NCBI GenBank assembly: GCA_937948985.1
Contig: CALFAK010000147.1
Coordinates: forward strand, 1-63,687
Reading direction: 5' to 3'
DNA from: an uncultured Neomegalonema sp.
GTDB taxonomy: Bacteria > Pseudomonadota > Alphaproteobacteria > Rhodobacterales > Rhodobacteraceae
DNA: 63,687 nucleotides
This document shows positions 56,193-63,687 of this stretch, in pieces. The notes under the pieces were generated by a model that saw only the letters and a program-made list of their open reading frames with translations, had not been told where the DNA came from and did not search any database. Position numbers and translations under genes: made by a program. Position 1 is the stretch's first letter, and each line of letters begins with the position of its first letter.

Positions 56193-57620
56193 ATGGGCGA
56201 AGAAAAAGTCTTTTTCGATGAGATGAACGGCGCGGGCGATACCAGCCGCGTGCCTTACGGGGGCTACGAGAGCTGGTTCCGGAATGAAGATATTTCGCGC
56301 CTGCAAAAGAAATCATCCGAGGCGGAAACGTTCTTCCGGCGCACGGGTATCACCTTCAATGTCTATGGTCAGCAGGAAGCGGATGAGCGGCTGATCCCGT
56401 TCGATATCATCCCCCGCATCATCTCGGCCCGCGAATGGGCGCGGCTTGAGAAAGGCATTGAACAGCGCGTGCGTGCCATCAACGCTTTTCTGCACGACAT
56501 CTACCACCGTCAGGAAATCCTGCGATCGGGCAGGGTGCCTTACAAGCTGATCGCTGACAATGAAGCCTTCCTGCCGGAGATGATGAACTTCACCCCGCCG
56601 GGCGGCGTCTACACCCATATCGTCGGCACCGATCTTGTCCGCACAGGCGAGGACGAGTTTCTGGTGCTCGAAGACAATGCCCGCACGCCTTCCGGTGTCT
56701 CGTATATGCTAGAAAACCGCGAGACGATGCTGCACCTGTTCCCGGAACTGTTCTCGCAGAACAACGTCCGTCCGGTCAGCGATTATCCGCGCAACCTGCG
56801 CCGTTCTCTCTCGGCATCGCCGCCCGATGCATGTGCGGGAACGCCTGTTGTGGCGGTCTTGACGCCCGGTATCCATAACTCCGCGTATTTTGAGCATTCT
56901 TTCCTTGCGGATGAGATGGGTGTGGAACTGGTCGAGGGGCATGATCTGCGCATCGAAAACGGGCGCGTGGCGATGCGCACGACAAAGGGCTACAAACCGA
57001 TTGATGTCCTTTATCGCCGGATCGATGACAATTTCCTCGATCCGATGACGTTCAACCCGGATTCGTTACTGGGCGTGCCGGGCATTATGGATGTGTATCG
57101 TGCGGGTGGCATTACCATAGCCAATGCGCCTGGGACCGGGATTTCCGACGATAAGGCGCTTTATTCCTACATGCCTGAAATTGTTGAGTTTTACACGGGC
57201 GAAAAGCCGCTGCTCAAGAATGTGCCCACATGGCGGTGCAGCGAGGCGGATTCGCTGACCTATGTGCTGGAGCATCTGGCGGAGCTGGTGGTTAAGGAGG
57301 TGCACGGCTCCGGCGGCTACGGTATGTTGGTCGGTCCCGCCGCCAGCAAGAAAGAACTGGCGGAATTCGAGGCGAAACTGCGGGCGCGGCCATCAAATTA
57401 TATCGCCCAGCCGACGCTGGCCCTCTCAACCGTCCCGATTCTGGCGAAAAAAGGCTTATCGCCCCGGCATGTCGATTTGCGCCCCTACGTTCTGGTGTCG
57501 CCCAAAACAATCGACATTACCCCCGGCGGCTTGACGCGGGTGGCGTTGAAGGAAGGTTCGCTGGTGGTCAATTCCAGTCAGGGCGGCGGCACGAAAGACA
57601 CTTGGGTGCTGGAGGAATAA
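56193..57620 (+). CDS. Circularly permuted ATP-grasp protein (Anbu cluster)
   Basis: A 475-residue protein of the COG2308/CP_ATPgrasp type: YGGYESWFRNEDISRLQKKSSEAETFFRRTGITF, DNARTPSGVSYMLENR, GIHNSAYFEHSFLADEMG and a C-terminal KPLLKNVPTWRC ... HGSGGYGMLVGP region with the ATP-grasp Lys/Glu residues. Permuted ATP-grasp enzymes of this type are thought to form peptide bonds. It is the first gene of a four-gene set with alpha-E, transglutaminase and Anbu, 6 nt before the next gene. The start at 56193 lacks a strong ribosome binding site; ATG 56223 is an alternative. Confidence 0.92.
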   Translation: MGEEKVFFDEMNGAGDTSRVPYGGYESWFRNEDISRLQKKSSEAETFFRRTGITFNVYGQQEADERLIPFDIIPRIISAREWARLEKGIEQRVRAINAFLHDIYHRQEILRSGRVPYKLIADNEAFLPEMMNFTPPGGVYTHIVGTDLVRTGEDEFLVLEDNARTPSGVSYMLENRETMLHLFPELFSQNNVRPVSDYPRNLRRSLSASPPDACAGTPVVAVLTPGIHNSAYFEHSFLADEMGVELVEGHDLRIENGRVAMRTTKGYKPIDVLYRRIDDNFLDPMTFNPDSLLGVPGIMDVYRAGGITIANAPGTGISDDKALYSYMPEIVEFYTGEKPLLKNVPTWRCSEADSLTYVLEHLAELVVKEVHGSGGYGMLVGPAASKKELAEFEAKLRARPSNYIAQPTLALSTVPILAKKGLSPRHVDLRPYVLVSPKTIDITPGGLTRVALKEGSLVVNSSQGGGTKDTWVLEE

Positions 57621-57626
57621 CGCGGG

Positions 57627-58568
57627 ATGTTAGGCAAAACCGCCGGAGGCTTATTCTGGATGTTCCGCTATATCGAGCGGAGCGAGAACATTGCGCGCCT
57701 TGTTGATGCAGGCTTGCGCATGGCGCTGACCCGTCCGTCAAACGGACGCGACGAGTGGTCCTCGGTGATCGATACCGCCGCCGTGCGCGAAGACTATCTT
57801 GAGCGACACACAGATTTCAGCATGAAAACCGCCATCGATTTCCTGCTGCGCGACCGCGCCAACCCCTCCAGCGTTTTGTCCAGCATCACCACCGCGCGCA
57901 GCAATGCCCGGCTGGTGCGCACCGCCCTGACGCGCGAGGTTTGGGAGGCGACCAACGAATGCTGGATCACGCTCAGCGATGTGCTCGCAAAGCCCATACC
58001 CGAACGCGAAATACCGGACGTGCTCAGCACAATCCGCAGCCAAAACGCCCAAGTTAGGGGCGCGCTGCACGGCACAATGCTGCGCAATGAAATTTTCAAC
58101 TTCTGCCGTCTGGGCACATTTTTGGAGCGGGCCGATAACACCGCCCGTATTCTGGATGTGAAATACTACGTGCTGTTGCCATCCGCCGGTCAGGTCGGCT
58201 CCTCGCTGGATAATGTGCAATGGGAAACGATCCTGCGCTCCGTCTCCGGTCAACGTTCCTACCGCGCAACCCACGGACCCGATGTGACCACGCGCGATAT
58301 CGTGCATTTCATGGTCTTCGATACCCAAATGCCGCGATCACTGATCTTTTGCTACAATAAGCTCGCTGATAATCTGGCTTATTTGAAACTGGATGATGGC
58401 ATCCGGCTCCCCTGCCACGATCTGATTGACGAACAGCGGAAATGGTTGGACAGTTTCAATGTGACGGAGGTTTTCGACAAAGGTCTGCATGAGTTTTTGG
58501 ACGAGTATAAACAACGCAGCAACAGCCTTGGTCTTCAGATTGAACAAGATTACAGGTTTTATCAGTGA
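57627..58568 (+). CDS. Alpha-E domain protein (Anbu cluster)
   Basis: A 313-residue all-helical alpha-E protein (COG2307). Two related motifs recur: FRYIERSENIARLVDAG (about 13-29) and FLERADNTARILDVKYY (about 171-187), with ERxxNxxR in each. Its function is unknown, but it is almost always found with the permuted ATP-grasp protein and may act with it. It starts 6 nt after that gene and its stop nearly overlaps the transglutaminase start. Confidence 0.93.
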   Translation: MLGKTAGGLFWMFRYIERSENIARLVDAGLRMALTRPSNGRDEWSSVIDTAAVREDYLERHTDFSMKTAIDFLLRDRANPSSVLSSITTARSNARLVRTALTREVWEATNECWITLSDVLAKPIPEREIPDVLSTIRSQNAQVRGALHGTMLRNEIFNFCRLGTFLERADNTARILDVKYYVLLPSAGQVGSSLDNVQWETILRSVSGQRSYRATHGPDVTTRDIVHFMVFDTQMPRSLIFCYNKLADNLAYLKLDDGIRLPCHDLIDEQRKWLDSFNVTEVFDKGLHEFLDEYKQRSNSLGLQIEQDYRFYQ

Positions 58569-58570
58569 CC

Positions 58571-59374
58571 ATGCGCCTGACTATTTCACATCAAACGACC
58601 TATACCTATGAAGCGCCGCAAAGCTATGGCCTTGAACGCATTCGTCTTTTCCCGCTCACCGGAGCGACGCAAACGGTCGTGAACTGGAATGTCAGCCTGA
58701 CAGGGGCCAGTAAGGAAGCGGAATACGACGATCACCACGGCAATCGGATCTGGCTGGCGAAAATTGACAAGGATCAGACATCGCTTATGATCGCGTGTCA
58801 GGGCACGGTCGAGGTCGCCCCCGGAAGCGGTGTCAGCAGCCCCAAGCCGGGGCGCATTCCGCTGTGGCATTTCCAACGCCCGACGGCATTGACCCAACCG
58901 GGCGCGGGAACCCGTGCTTTGCTCAAAGCGCTGGGCAGCGATTTTGATAACGACATCGCCCGTCTGCACGCGCTATCTGACGTCATTCACAAGCGTATCG
59001 CCTACAAAGCGGATGAGACAGGGCCGAAAACCACGGCGGAAGAGGCGCTGAAGGCCGGGGCGGGCGTGTGTCAGGATCACGCGCAAGTCTTCGTCACCGC
59101 CGCGCGGACGCTGGGCTTTCCGGCCAGGTATGTCAGTGGTTATCTGATGATGGATGACCGGATCGATCAAAACGCCACGCACGCATGGGCGGAGGCTTTT
59201 GTCGATGGTCTTGGCTGGCTCGGTTTTGATGTTTCCAACGAAATCTGCCCTGATGAGCGCTATGTGCGCATTGCGACGGGCTGCGATTACCGCGATGCCG
59301 CCCCCGTCACCGGGATGCGCATGGGCGAGGGATCGGAGTCGATGATGGTGGCAATTCAGGTGCAGCAACAGTAA
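58571..59374 (+). CDS. Transglutaminase-like cysteine peptidase family protein (Anbu cluster)
   Basis: A 267-residue protein with an N-terminal bacterial transglutaminase-like beta domain (ISHQTTYTYEAP) and the transglutaminase core with Cys167 (GAGVCQDHAQVFV), His204 (THAWAEAFV) and Asp220 (WLGFDVSNE). It may cleave or cross-link isopeptide or peptide bonds. No signal peptide, so it is cytoplasmic. GTG 58565 overlapping the previous stop is an alternative start. Confidence 0.93.
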   Translation: MRLTISHQTTYTYEAPQSYGLERIRLFPLTGATQTVVNWNVSLTGASKEAEYDDHHGNRIWLAKIDKDQTSLMIACQGTVEVAPGSGVSSPKPGRIPLWHFQRPTALTQPGAGTRALLKALGSDFDNDIARLHALSDVIHKRIAYKADETGPKTTAEEALKAGAGVCQDHAQVFVTAARTLGFPARYVSGYLMMDDRIDQNATHAWAEAFVDGLGWLGFDVSNEICPDERYVRIATGCDYRDAAPVTGMRMGEGSESMMVAIQVQQQ

Positions 59375-59406
59375 GCACGGCTTAAGCGAAACCGGAATCC
59401 CAAACC

Positions 59407-60123
59407 ATGACGTATTGTGTCGGTCTACGCCTGAACAAAGGCATCGTGTTTATGTCTGATACCCGCACGAATGCGGGCGTGGACAATATTTCCGTCTTCA
59501 AAAAGATGATGGTCTGGTCAAAGCCGGGCGAGCGTGTGATCACGCTGATGACCGCCGGAAATCTGGCCACGACGCAAGCGGTGGTCAGCCTGCTGGATGA
59601 GCGGATGAAAGCGCCGGAGGATCGCAATCCTTCCGTGCTGGAAGCCCCCTCAATGTTTCAGGTCGCGCGGATTATGGGCGAGACATTGCGCGATGTTGTG
59701 CAGAAACAGAATGGTGGCAGCGGGTTCGGCGCGACGATGATCGTCGGCGGCCAAATCGCCGGAAGCGAACCGCGTTTGTTTTTGGTCTATCCCGAAGGCA
59801 ATTTCATCGAGGCGTCTGTGGATACACCGTTTTTCCAAATCGGCGAAACCAAATACGGTAAGCCGATTATCGTCCGCGCCTATGATCCCGACATGGGCTT
59901 TGAAGATGCGATCAAGCTGCTGCTGGTGTCGTTCGATTCGACCATTAAAGCCAATCTGTCCGTTGATTTGCCGATTGATTATCTCGCTTATGAGGCGGGG
60001 AGTTTTAAGGCGGATGAGGCGGGAAGGATCACTTCTGATGATCCGTATTTTCAGTCAATTTCAAGCGGATGGGGGGATGCGCTCAAGACGGCGTTTCATT
60101 CGCTGCCGAATTTTAAATTCTAA
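59407..60123 (+). CDS. Anbu, proteasome-type Ntn-hydrolase
   Basis: A 238-residue predicted proteasome-like peptidase (COG3484, Anbu). After Met removal the nucleophile would be Thr1 (MTYCVGLRL); Asp17 (FMSDTRT) and Lys31/Lys32 (VFKKMMVW) fit the Ntn catalytic set, and SGFGATMIVGGQ is a proteasome-fold motif. Anbu proteins form ring- or helix-like oligomers without an unfoldase partner; the natural substrate is unknown. It completes the ATP-grasp/alpha-E/transglutaminase/Anbu cluster, 32 nt after the transglutaminase. Confidence 0.94.
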   Translation: MTYCVGLRLNKGIVFMSDTRTNAGVDNISVFKKMMVWSKPGERVITLMTAGNLATTQAVVSLLDERMKAPEDRNPSVLEAPSMFQVARIMGETLRDVVQKQNGGSGFGATMIVGGQIAGSEPRLFLVYPEGNFIEASVDTPFFQIGETKYGKPIIVRAYDPDMGFEDAIKLLLVSFDSTIKANLSVDLPIDYLAYEAGSFKADEAGRITSDDPYFQSISSGWGDALKTAFHSLPNFKF

Positions 60124-60146
60124 AAACACGAGGGGAGGATTACGCG

Positions 60147-60527
60147 ATGGATGAAAAGTTGTTTGATGTGGGGCTGGCCAAGCGCAAGGCAACACTCGGC
60201 GCTGAATATGTCGAGAAAAACCTCGCCGCCGCCGATGAATTCACATTGCCGTTTCAGGAAGCGATGACGGCGTGGTGCTGGGGTTTCGGCTGGGGCGATG
60301 AGACAATCGATGCGAAAACCCGCTCGATGATGAATCTGTCGATGATCGGTGCGCTGGGCAAGATGCATGAGTGGGAAATTCACTGTCGTGGCGCGTTGAC
60401 GAATGGCGTCGCCAAAGAAGAAATCCGCGCGATCATCCATGTGATCGGAATCTATTGCGGCGTGCCGCAATCCCTCGAATGCTTCCGCGTCGCGCGTAAA
60501 GTGCTGGAGGAAGCGGGCGAGTTGTAG
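60147..60527 (+). CDS. Carboxymuconolactone decarboxylase family protein
   Basis: A 126-residue all-helical CMD/AhpD-fold protein of the PcaC length: FTLPFQEAMTAWCWGFGWGD, LSMIGALGKMHEWEIHCRGALTNGVAKEEIRAIIHVIGIYCGVPQSLECFRVARKVL. The CxxC peroxidase motif of AhpD is absent. No other protocatechuate-pathway gene is nearby, so 4-carboxymuconolactone may not be its substrate. It lies 23 nt after Anbu with gggagg before the ATG and may belong to that operon. Confidence 0.88.
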   Translation: MDEKLFDVGLAKRKATLGAEYVEKNLAAADEFTLPFQEAMTAWCWGFGWGDETIDAKTRSMMNLSMIGALGKMHEWEIHCRGALTNGVAKEEIRAIIHVIGIYCGVPQSLECFRVARKVLEEAGEL

Positions 60528-60541
60528 AGGCCCGTCTGGTT

Positions 60542-60590
60542 TAGAGACGTTCGCGATCAGGTTAAGCCAAGTTGATTGCGAATGACTCTA
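60542..60590. repeat. Dispersed palindromic element, copy D (short form)
   Basis: A 49-nt derivative: ends TAGAGACGTTCGCGATCA and the inverse of TGATTGCGAATGACTCTA are kept, but the GAATTC-containing centre is missing. It lies 14 nt past the CMD-family gene stop, which itself starts TAGAGG, and before the convergent glycosyltransferase. Confidence 0.7.
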
Positions 60591-60638
60591 CCCGGTGTTG
60601 AAAAGCTCCGGCGGTGACTTACGGAATGCGGGGTGGGA

Positions 60639-61745
60639 TCAGCCGTTCTTCGGTGTGAGGCCCGCGACGGCGAGGATGTTAACCACTTGCTTCTTCCACA
60701 GGGCCGCATCCCCGTGCGTGCGCGCGGCGGTGGAGAATTTTTCGCGGGTTGTGTTGTCGCTGAGGATGCGGCGGGCGGCGTCGGTTACGGCGTCTGTATC
60801 CGTGCCATCGACCACGAAACCTGTCTGCCCGTTCACAATCGCCTCCGGTGCGCCGCCCGCGTTGCCGGAGATCGTGGGCAGGCCGACGAGGGCGGCTTCG
60901 AGATAGGTGATGCCAAAGCCTTCACGCTCCTGAATGACCTGGCGGCCCGGTTGGAGGAACAGGTCGGCGGTGCTGAGAAGGGCGGTTTTTTGGCCCCCTT
61001 CGTCGATGCGTCCCAAAAACTGGACCGGGGCGTCGGTTTCGTCAGCGATTTTCTCCAGCCGCTCGCGGTCGTCGCCGATGCCCGCTATGGCGAGTTTGAT
61101 GTTCGGGAAATCGGTTCGTAAGGCTGCGGAGGCGCGGATGGCTTGATCGATGCCTTTCCAGTCGATCAGGCGGGCGAGGACGACCAGGCGCGGGCTGGCC
61201 GTGCCCCACATCCCCTCCGCCCACGCGGTATCTTCGGCCAGCGCGGGCGGATGAGGGTAGACGGGCGGATGGATGATCTCGACGCGCATTCCGTCGGGCA
61301 GGGCGGGGGTGACGCGACCCACCGTCTCTTGTGAAACACAGATCAGGGCTGTCGCGGCGGCCAGTGCCTTGCGGATGCGGACCCGCTTTGAGGGGGTATC
61401 GAGGAATTCGTTGCCGTGCCCGTAGATGACCAGCGGGCAGGGGAGGCTGGCGGAGACCAGCGGCTCCATGCTTTTCCATGTGTCGAGATAGACCGCATCG
61501 ACGCCGCCCTTGCGGACCAGCTGTTTCAGGCGGCGCGCCTTTCGCCAGCGGCGCAGGGGACGGGGACCGGAGAAGCGCTCGACCTTATAGGGGCGCGCGG
61601 GATCGGTGGCCGCGTCGCCCGCGTCACCATCGGCCAGCACCAGCACCTGATGCCCTGCCCATGCGAAATGCTCGGCCAGACCGCCCATGAGATTTTGGAT
61701 GCCACCTGTTCGGGGCAGGAAGGCTTGGGCGCTGATGATGATCAT
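60639..61745 (-). CDS. Glycosyltransferase family 4
   Basis: A 368-residue GT-B enzyme: N-terminal QAFLPRTGGIQNLMGGLAEHF; VIYGHGNEFLD; C-terminal VVLARLIDWKGIDQAIRA and the E-x7-E region REGFGITYLEAALVGLPTISG. It uses a nucleotide sugar for polysaccharide or glycan assembly. Together with the O-ligase and glycosyltransferase at 2.4-5.4 kb it points to exopolysaccharide production, though this gene stands alone. It is the only minus-strand gene between the Anbu and ZrgA operons. Confidence 0.9.
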   Translation of the reverse strand: MIIISAQAFLPRTGGIQNLMGGLAEHFAWAGHQVLVLADGDAGDAATDPARPYKVERFSGPRPLRRWRKARRLKQLVRKGGVDAVYLDTWKSMEPLVSASLPCPLVIYGHGNEFLDTPSKRVRIRKALAAATALICVSQETVGRVTPALPDGMRVEIIHPPVYPHPPALAEDTAWAEGMWGTASPRLVVLARLIDWKGIDQAIRASAALRTDFPNIKLAIAGIGDDRERLEKIADETDAPVQFLGRIDEGGQKTALLSTADLFLQPGRQVIQEREGFGITYLEAALVGLPTISGNAGGAPEAIVNGQTGFVVDGTDTDAVTDAARRILSDNTTREKFSTAARTHGDAALWKKQVVNILAVAGLTPKNG

Positions 61746-61881
61746 GGTTGGCTCGCGGTGAGGATCGTATACGTCCCTCTTACAGGGGAGTGAGGCGGGG
61801 GTGAACGGGAAAATTATACAGCACGAGCGGATAGCGCCTTATCTCGATATACGAAGTTGACCGTGAGGCTTTTCTGATTAT

Positions 61882-61896
61882 TGTAATAGTATAACA
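61882..61896. promoter_or_regulatory. Candidate Zur box upstream of the zrgA-like gene
   Basis: TGTAATAGTATAACA is a 15-nt dyad, symmetric at all pairs but one, with the TGTwATA...TATwACA form of alphaproteobacterial Zur (Fur-family zinc regulator) sites. Outer tctgat/atcaga arms extend the symmetry with a 2-nt offset. It ends 30 nt before the start of a His-rich zinc-uptake-type gene, which is what such a site would control. Confidence 0.55.
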
Positions 61897-61926
61897 TATC
61901 AGAAGAATCTCACAGGATACAGTTAT

Positions 61927-62544
61927 ATGAAATCTGCACTCTACACGGCTTTAGCTTTCACGGTTCTGGCAAGCCCCGCATTGGCCGAGGACAAGCGTCA
62001 TGCTGACGCGCACGAGCATGGACATGGTATGTTTCAGATGGTGATCGAGGATGATCATGCCGTAATCGAAATGACTGTTCCGGCGTTTGATATCGTCGGT
62101 TTTGAGCACGCCCCATCGACTGCCGCGCAGCGGGTTGCGATGGCTGAAGCGGCTGGCACCCTGAGCCGCCCGGATGTTCTTTTCGCAATGCCTGACGATG
62201 CGGGTTGCGCCGTCGGGCAGGTTGAGATTGGATTCGGGGCGACGGGAGGGCATCGTCATGAGCATGGGGAAGATCACGATGATCATGACGAGGGCAAGCA
62301 TGACGAACACGATCATGACGCCCACGATGATCATGACGATCACGAGAAAGAAGAAGAGAATCATTCGGAGGTGACGGCATTCTACCGCCTCGCTTGCGAT
62401 AATCCCGGCGCTTTGAACCGGATCGGGTTTACGTTTTTCGAGGCATTCCCGAATGCGGAGGAATTGGAGGTGGTTATTCTATCAGCCACAGGGCAGAGTG
62501 CGGGCGAAGTCGATCGGAAAGAGACGGTTTTCGAGATTGAGTGA
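61927..62544 (+). CDS. ZrgA-family zinc uptake protein (His-rich, DUF2796)
   Basis: A 205-residue periplasmic protein. Signal peptide KSALYTALAFTVLASPALAED; then HADAHEHGHGMFQMVIEDDHAVIEM, a DUF2796/ZrgA signature; a long His/Asp-rich metal-binding segment (about 112-145, HDDHDEGKHDEHDHDAHDD-type); and a beta domain ending ATGQSAGEVDRKETVFEIE. ZrgA takes part in zinc acquisition with an ABC transporter. It heads an operon with the ATPase and permease genes and sits behind a candidate Zur box. Confidence 0.87.
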   Translation: MKSALYTALAFTVLASPALAEDKRHADAHEHGHGMFQMVIEDDHAVIEMTVPAFDIVGFEHAPSTAAQRVAMAEAAGTLSRPDVLFAMPDDAGCAVGQVEIGFGATGGHRHEHGEDHDDHDEGKHDEHDHDAHDDHDDHEKEEENHSEVTAFYRLACDNPGALNRIGFTFFEAFPNAEELEVVILSATGQSAGEVDRKETVFEIE

Positions 62545-63235
62545 TCCTGAATATGCCTTGAGTATCCGCGATGCCGCCTTCTCATGGGAAGGTGGTTTCG
62601 GGATTGAGATTGCGGGTTTTGACTTGCAAGCGCGGGAGCGTGTTTTGTTGCTGGGGCCGTCTGGGGGCGGCAAATCCACCTTTTTGAACCTTGTTGCAGG
62701 GATCACGACGCCCTCGCGGGGGCAGATCAATGTGCTGGGAACTGATATTGCCCGCCTGCGCGGGGCACGGATTGACCGGTATCGCGTGGATAGCTTTGGC
62801 ATCATCTTTCAAATGTTCAACCTGCTGCCGTGGCTGTCAGCCATCGATAATGTGCTTGTCCCGCTGCGGTTTTCGTCCCTGCGCCGGAAACGTGTGACGG
62901 ATGCGCGGGGCGAGGCGGCGCGGCTGTTGGGCGCGTTGGGGATTGACGGGTCGTTGTTCGATCAGCGGGCGGGAACGCTGAGCGTGGGCCAGCAGCAACG
63001 TGTTGCCGCCGCCCGTGCCTTGATCGGCGGGCCGGGTATTATTCTCGCCGATGAGCCGACATCGGCGCTCGATAGCGCGAATGCGCGGGCCTTTCTGGAT
63101 TTGCTTATGGCTGAGCTTGAGACGGCGCAGGCCGCACTGCTGATGGTGTCGCATGATGAAGCATTGGCTGATGCGTTTGATCGTGTAGTGCGGCTGGATG
63201 AGATCGCCCGCGTGACCGGGAGTGTCGCCGCATGA
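62537..63235 (+). CDS. ABC transporter ATP-binding protein (LolD/ZrgB-like)
   Basis: A 232-residue ATPase: Walker A GPSGGGKST, Q-loop IIFQMFNLLPWLS, signature LSVGQQQRVAAARAL, Walker B IILADEPTSALD. It resembles the LolD/MacB group that works with FtsX-type permeases. The start is probably TTG 62537, overlapping the zrgA-like stop; no ATG or GTG fits the frame there. It should power the permease encoded next, in a zinc-uptake or lipoprotein-release-like role. Confidence 0.88.
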   Translation: MSDPEYALSIRDAAFSWEGGFGIEIAGFDLQARERVLLLGPSGGGKSTFLNLVAGITTPSRGQINVLGTDIARLRGARIDRYRVDSFGIIFQMFNLLPWLSAIDNVLVPLRFSSLRRKRVTDARGEAARLLGALGIDGSLFDQRAGTLSVGQQQRVAAARALIGGPGIILADEPTSALDSANARAFLDLLMAELETAQAALLMVSHDEALADAFDRVVRLDEIARVTGSVAA

Positions 63236-63687
63236 GCCTGTTGCGTCTCGCCCTTTTATCGTTGTGGAATCGCCGCCTTACCGCGATCCTGACAATTCTC
63301 GGCATTGCCCTCTCTGTCACGCTGTTCCTGTCCGTTGAGAAGTTGCGTAACGGGGCGCGGGAGAGTTTTGCGAACACGATTTCTGGTACGGACCTGATCG
63401 TGGGCGCACGGGCGGGGGATGTGCAGCTTTTGCTCTATTCGGTCTTTCGCATCGGCAATGCGACGAATAATATCACATGGCAAAGCTATCAGGAGATCGC
63501 CGCGCGCCGTGAGGTGGATTGGATCGTGCCGATTTCACTGGGCGACAGCCACCGGGGCTATCGCGTCGTCGGCACGACGCCCGGTTTCTTCGAGCATTAC
63601 CGCTATCGCCGCGATACCGGCCTGCGCTTCACGGCGGGGGAGGCGTTCGGCGACCTGTTCGACACGGTGATCGGCGCGGACGTTGCG
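63232..63687 (+). CDS. ABC transporter permease, FtsX/MacB type (partial, cut by window end)
   Basis: The first 152 residues of a permease. N-terminal basic segment and first membrane helix: LLRLALLSLWNRRLTAILTILGIALSVTLFLSVEKLR, then a MacB-like periplasmic domain (GTDLIVGARAGDVQLLLYSVFRIGN). ATG 63232 overlaps the ATPase stop by 4 nt (ATGA). The 3' part lies outside the window. With the preceding ATPase and the ZrgA-like protein it forms one uptake system. Confidence 0.85.
   Translation, partial: MSLLRLALLSLWNRRLTAILTILGIALSVTLFLSVEKLRNGARESFANTISGTDLIVGARAGDVQLLLYSVFRIGNATNNITWQSYQEIAARREVDWIVPISLGDSHRGYRVVGTTPGFFEHYRYRRDTGLRFTAGEAFGDLFDTVIGADVA

Overview
The window is a chromosomal segment of a Gram-negative alphaproteobacterium; family and genus cannot be fixed by eye. 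The evidence is the clpP-clpX-lon-hupB block, the ffh-rpsP-rimM-trmD-rplS block, a DUF6489-type protein, IalB-like and TadE/TadG-like proteins, an exosortase-A-type O-ligase, gatB, and a propionyl-CoA carboxylase alpha subunit of alphaproteobacterial type. No rRNA, CRISPR array, prophage or intact insertion sequence was seen. Two tRNA genes are present, Val-UAC and Leu-UAG.

Layout. 1-10.5 kb: an unknown gene behind a LexA-like box, the lipB-phhB pair, a surface-polysaccharide group (O-ligase, small membrane protein, glycosyltransferase), katG with an OxyR-like palindrome upstream, a secreted TPR protein and an HxlR regulator. 10.7-26.6 kb: terC-gatB, an acidic low-complexity protein, a TerB/DnaJ protein, a multicopper oxidase translationally coupled to an enolase-superfamily dehydratase, pccA, a solitary Mrr endonuclease, a MOSC protein, and a livHMGF operon without a binding-protein gene but with a cupin at its end. 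26.6-35.5 kb: two tiny membrane proteins, pheT without pheS, a second copy of the unknown gene, mscL, an atypical SDR, a sodium:solute symporter, YkgJ-like and ChaN-like proteins, tusA. 35.5-47.3 kb: the housekeeping core (tRNA-Val, hupB, lon, clpX, clpP, tig, tRNA-Leu, ffh to rplS). 47.4-54.3 kb: IalB-like protein, three TadE/TadG-type pilins, a methyltransferase divergent from gloB, a dienelactone hydrolase and an RTX protein. 54.7-63.7 kb: metY, the Anbu cluster (ATP-grasp, alpha-E, transglutaminase, Anbu protease), a carboxymuconolactone-decarboxylase protein, a glycosyltransferase, and a ZrgA-ABC transporter operon cut off by the window end.

The strongest signals beyond ordinary annotation are four. 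(1) A dispersed 93-94 bp palindromic element occurs in three full copies and one short copy; its TAGAG... end supplies the stop codon of the adjacent gene in all three full copies, and in one copy both ends supply the stops of two convergent genes. TA dinucleotides flank most ends, as expected of an IS630/mariner-type MITE. (2) The complete Anbu proteasome-like cluster, whose function is still unsettled, may carry an extra downstream gene. (3) Two paralogous genes of unknown function each carry a GTTC-N7-GTTC-like (LexA/SOS) box over the promoter, and one has lost its ATG. (4) Candidate operators sit where the gene content predicts them: a Zur-type palindrome before the ZrgA zinc operon and an ATAG-N7-CTAT OxyR-type site before katG.
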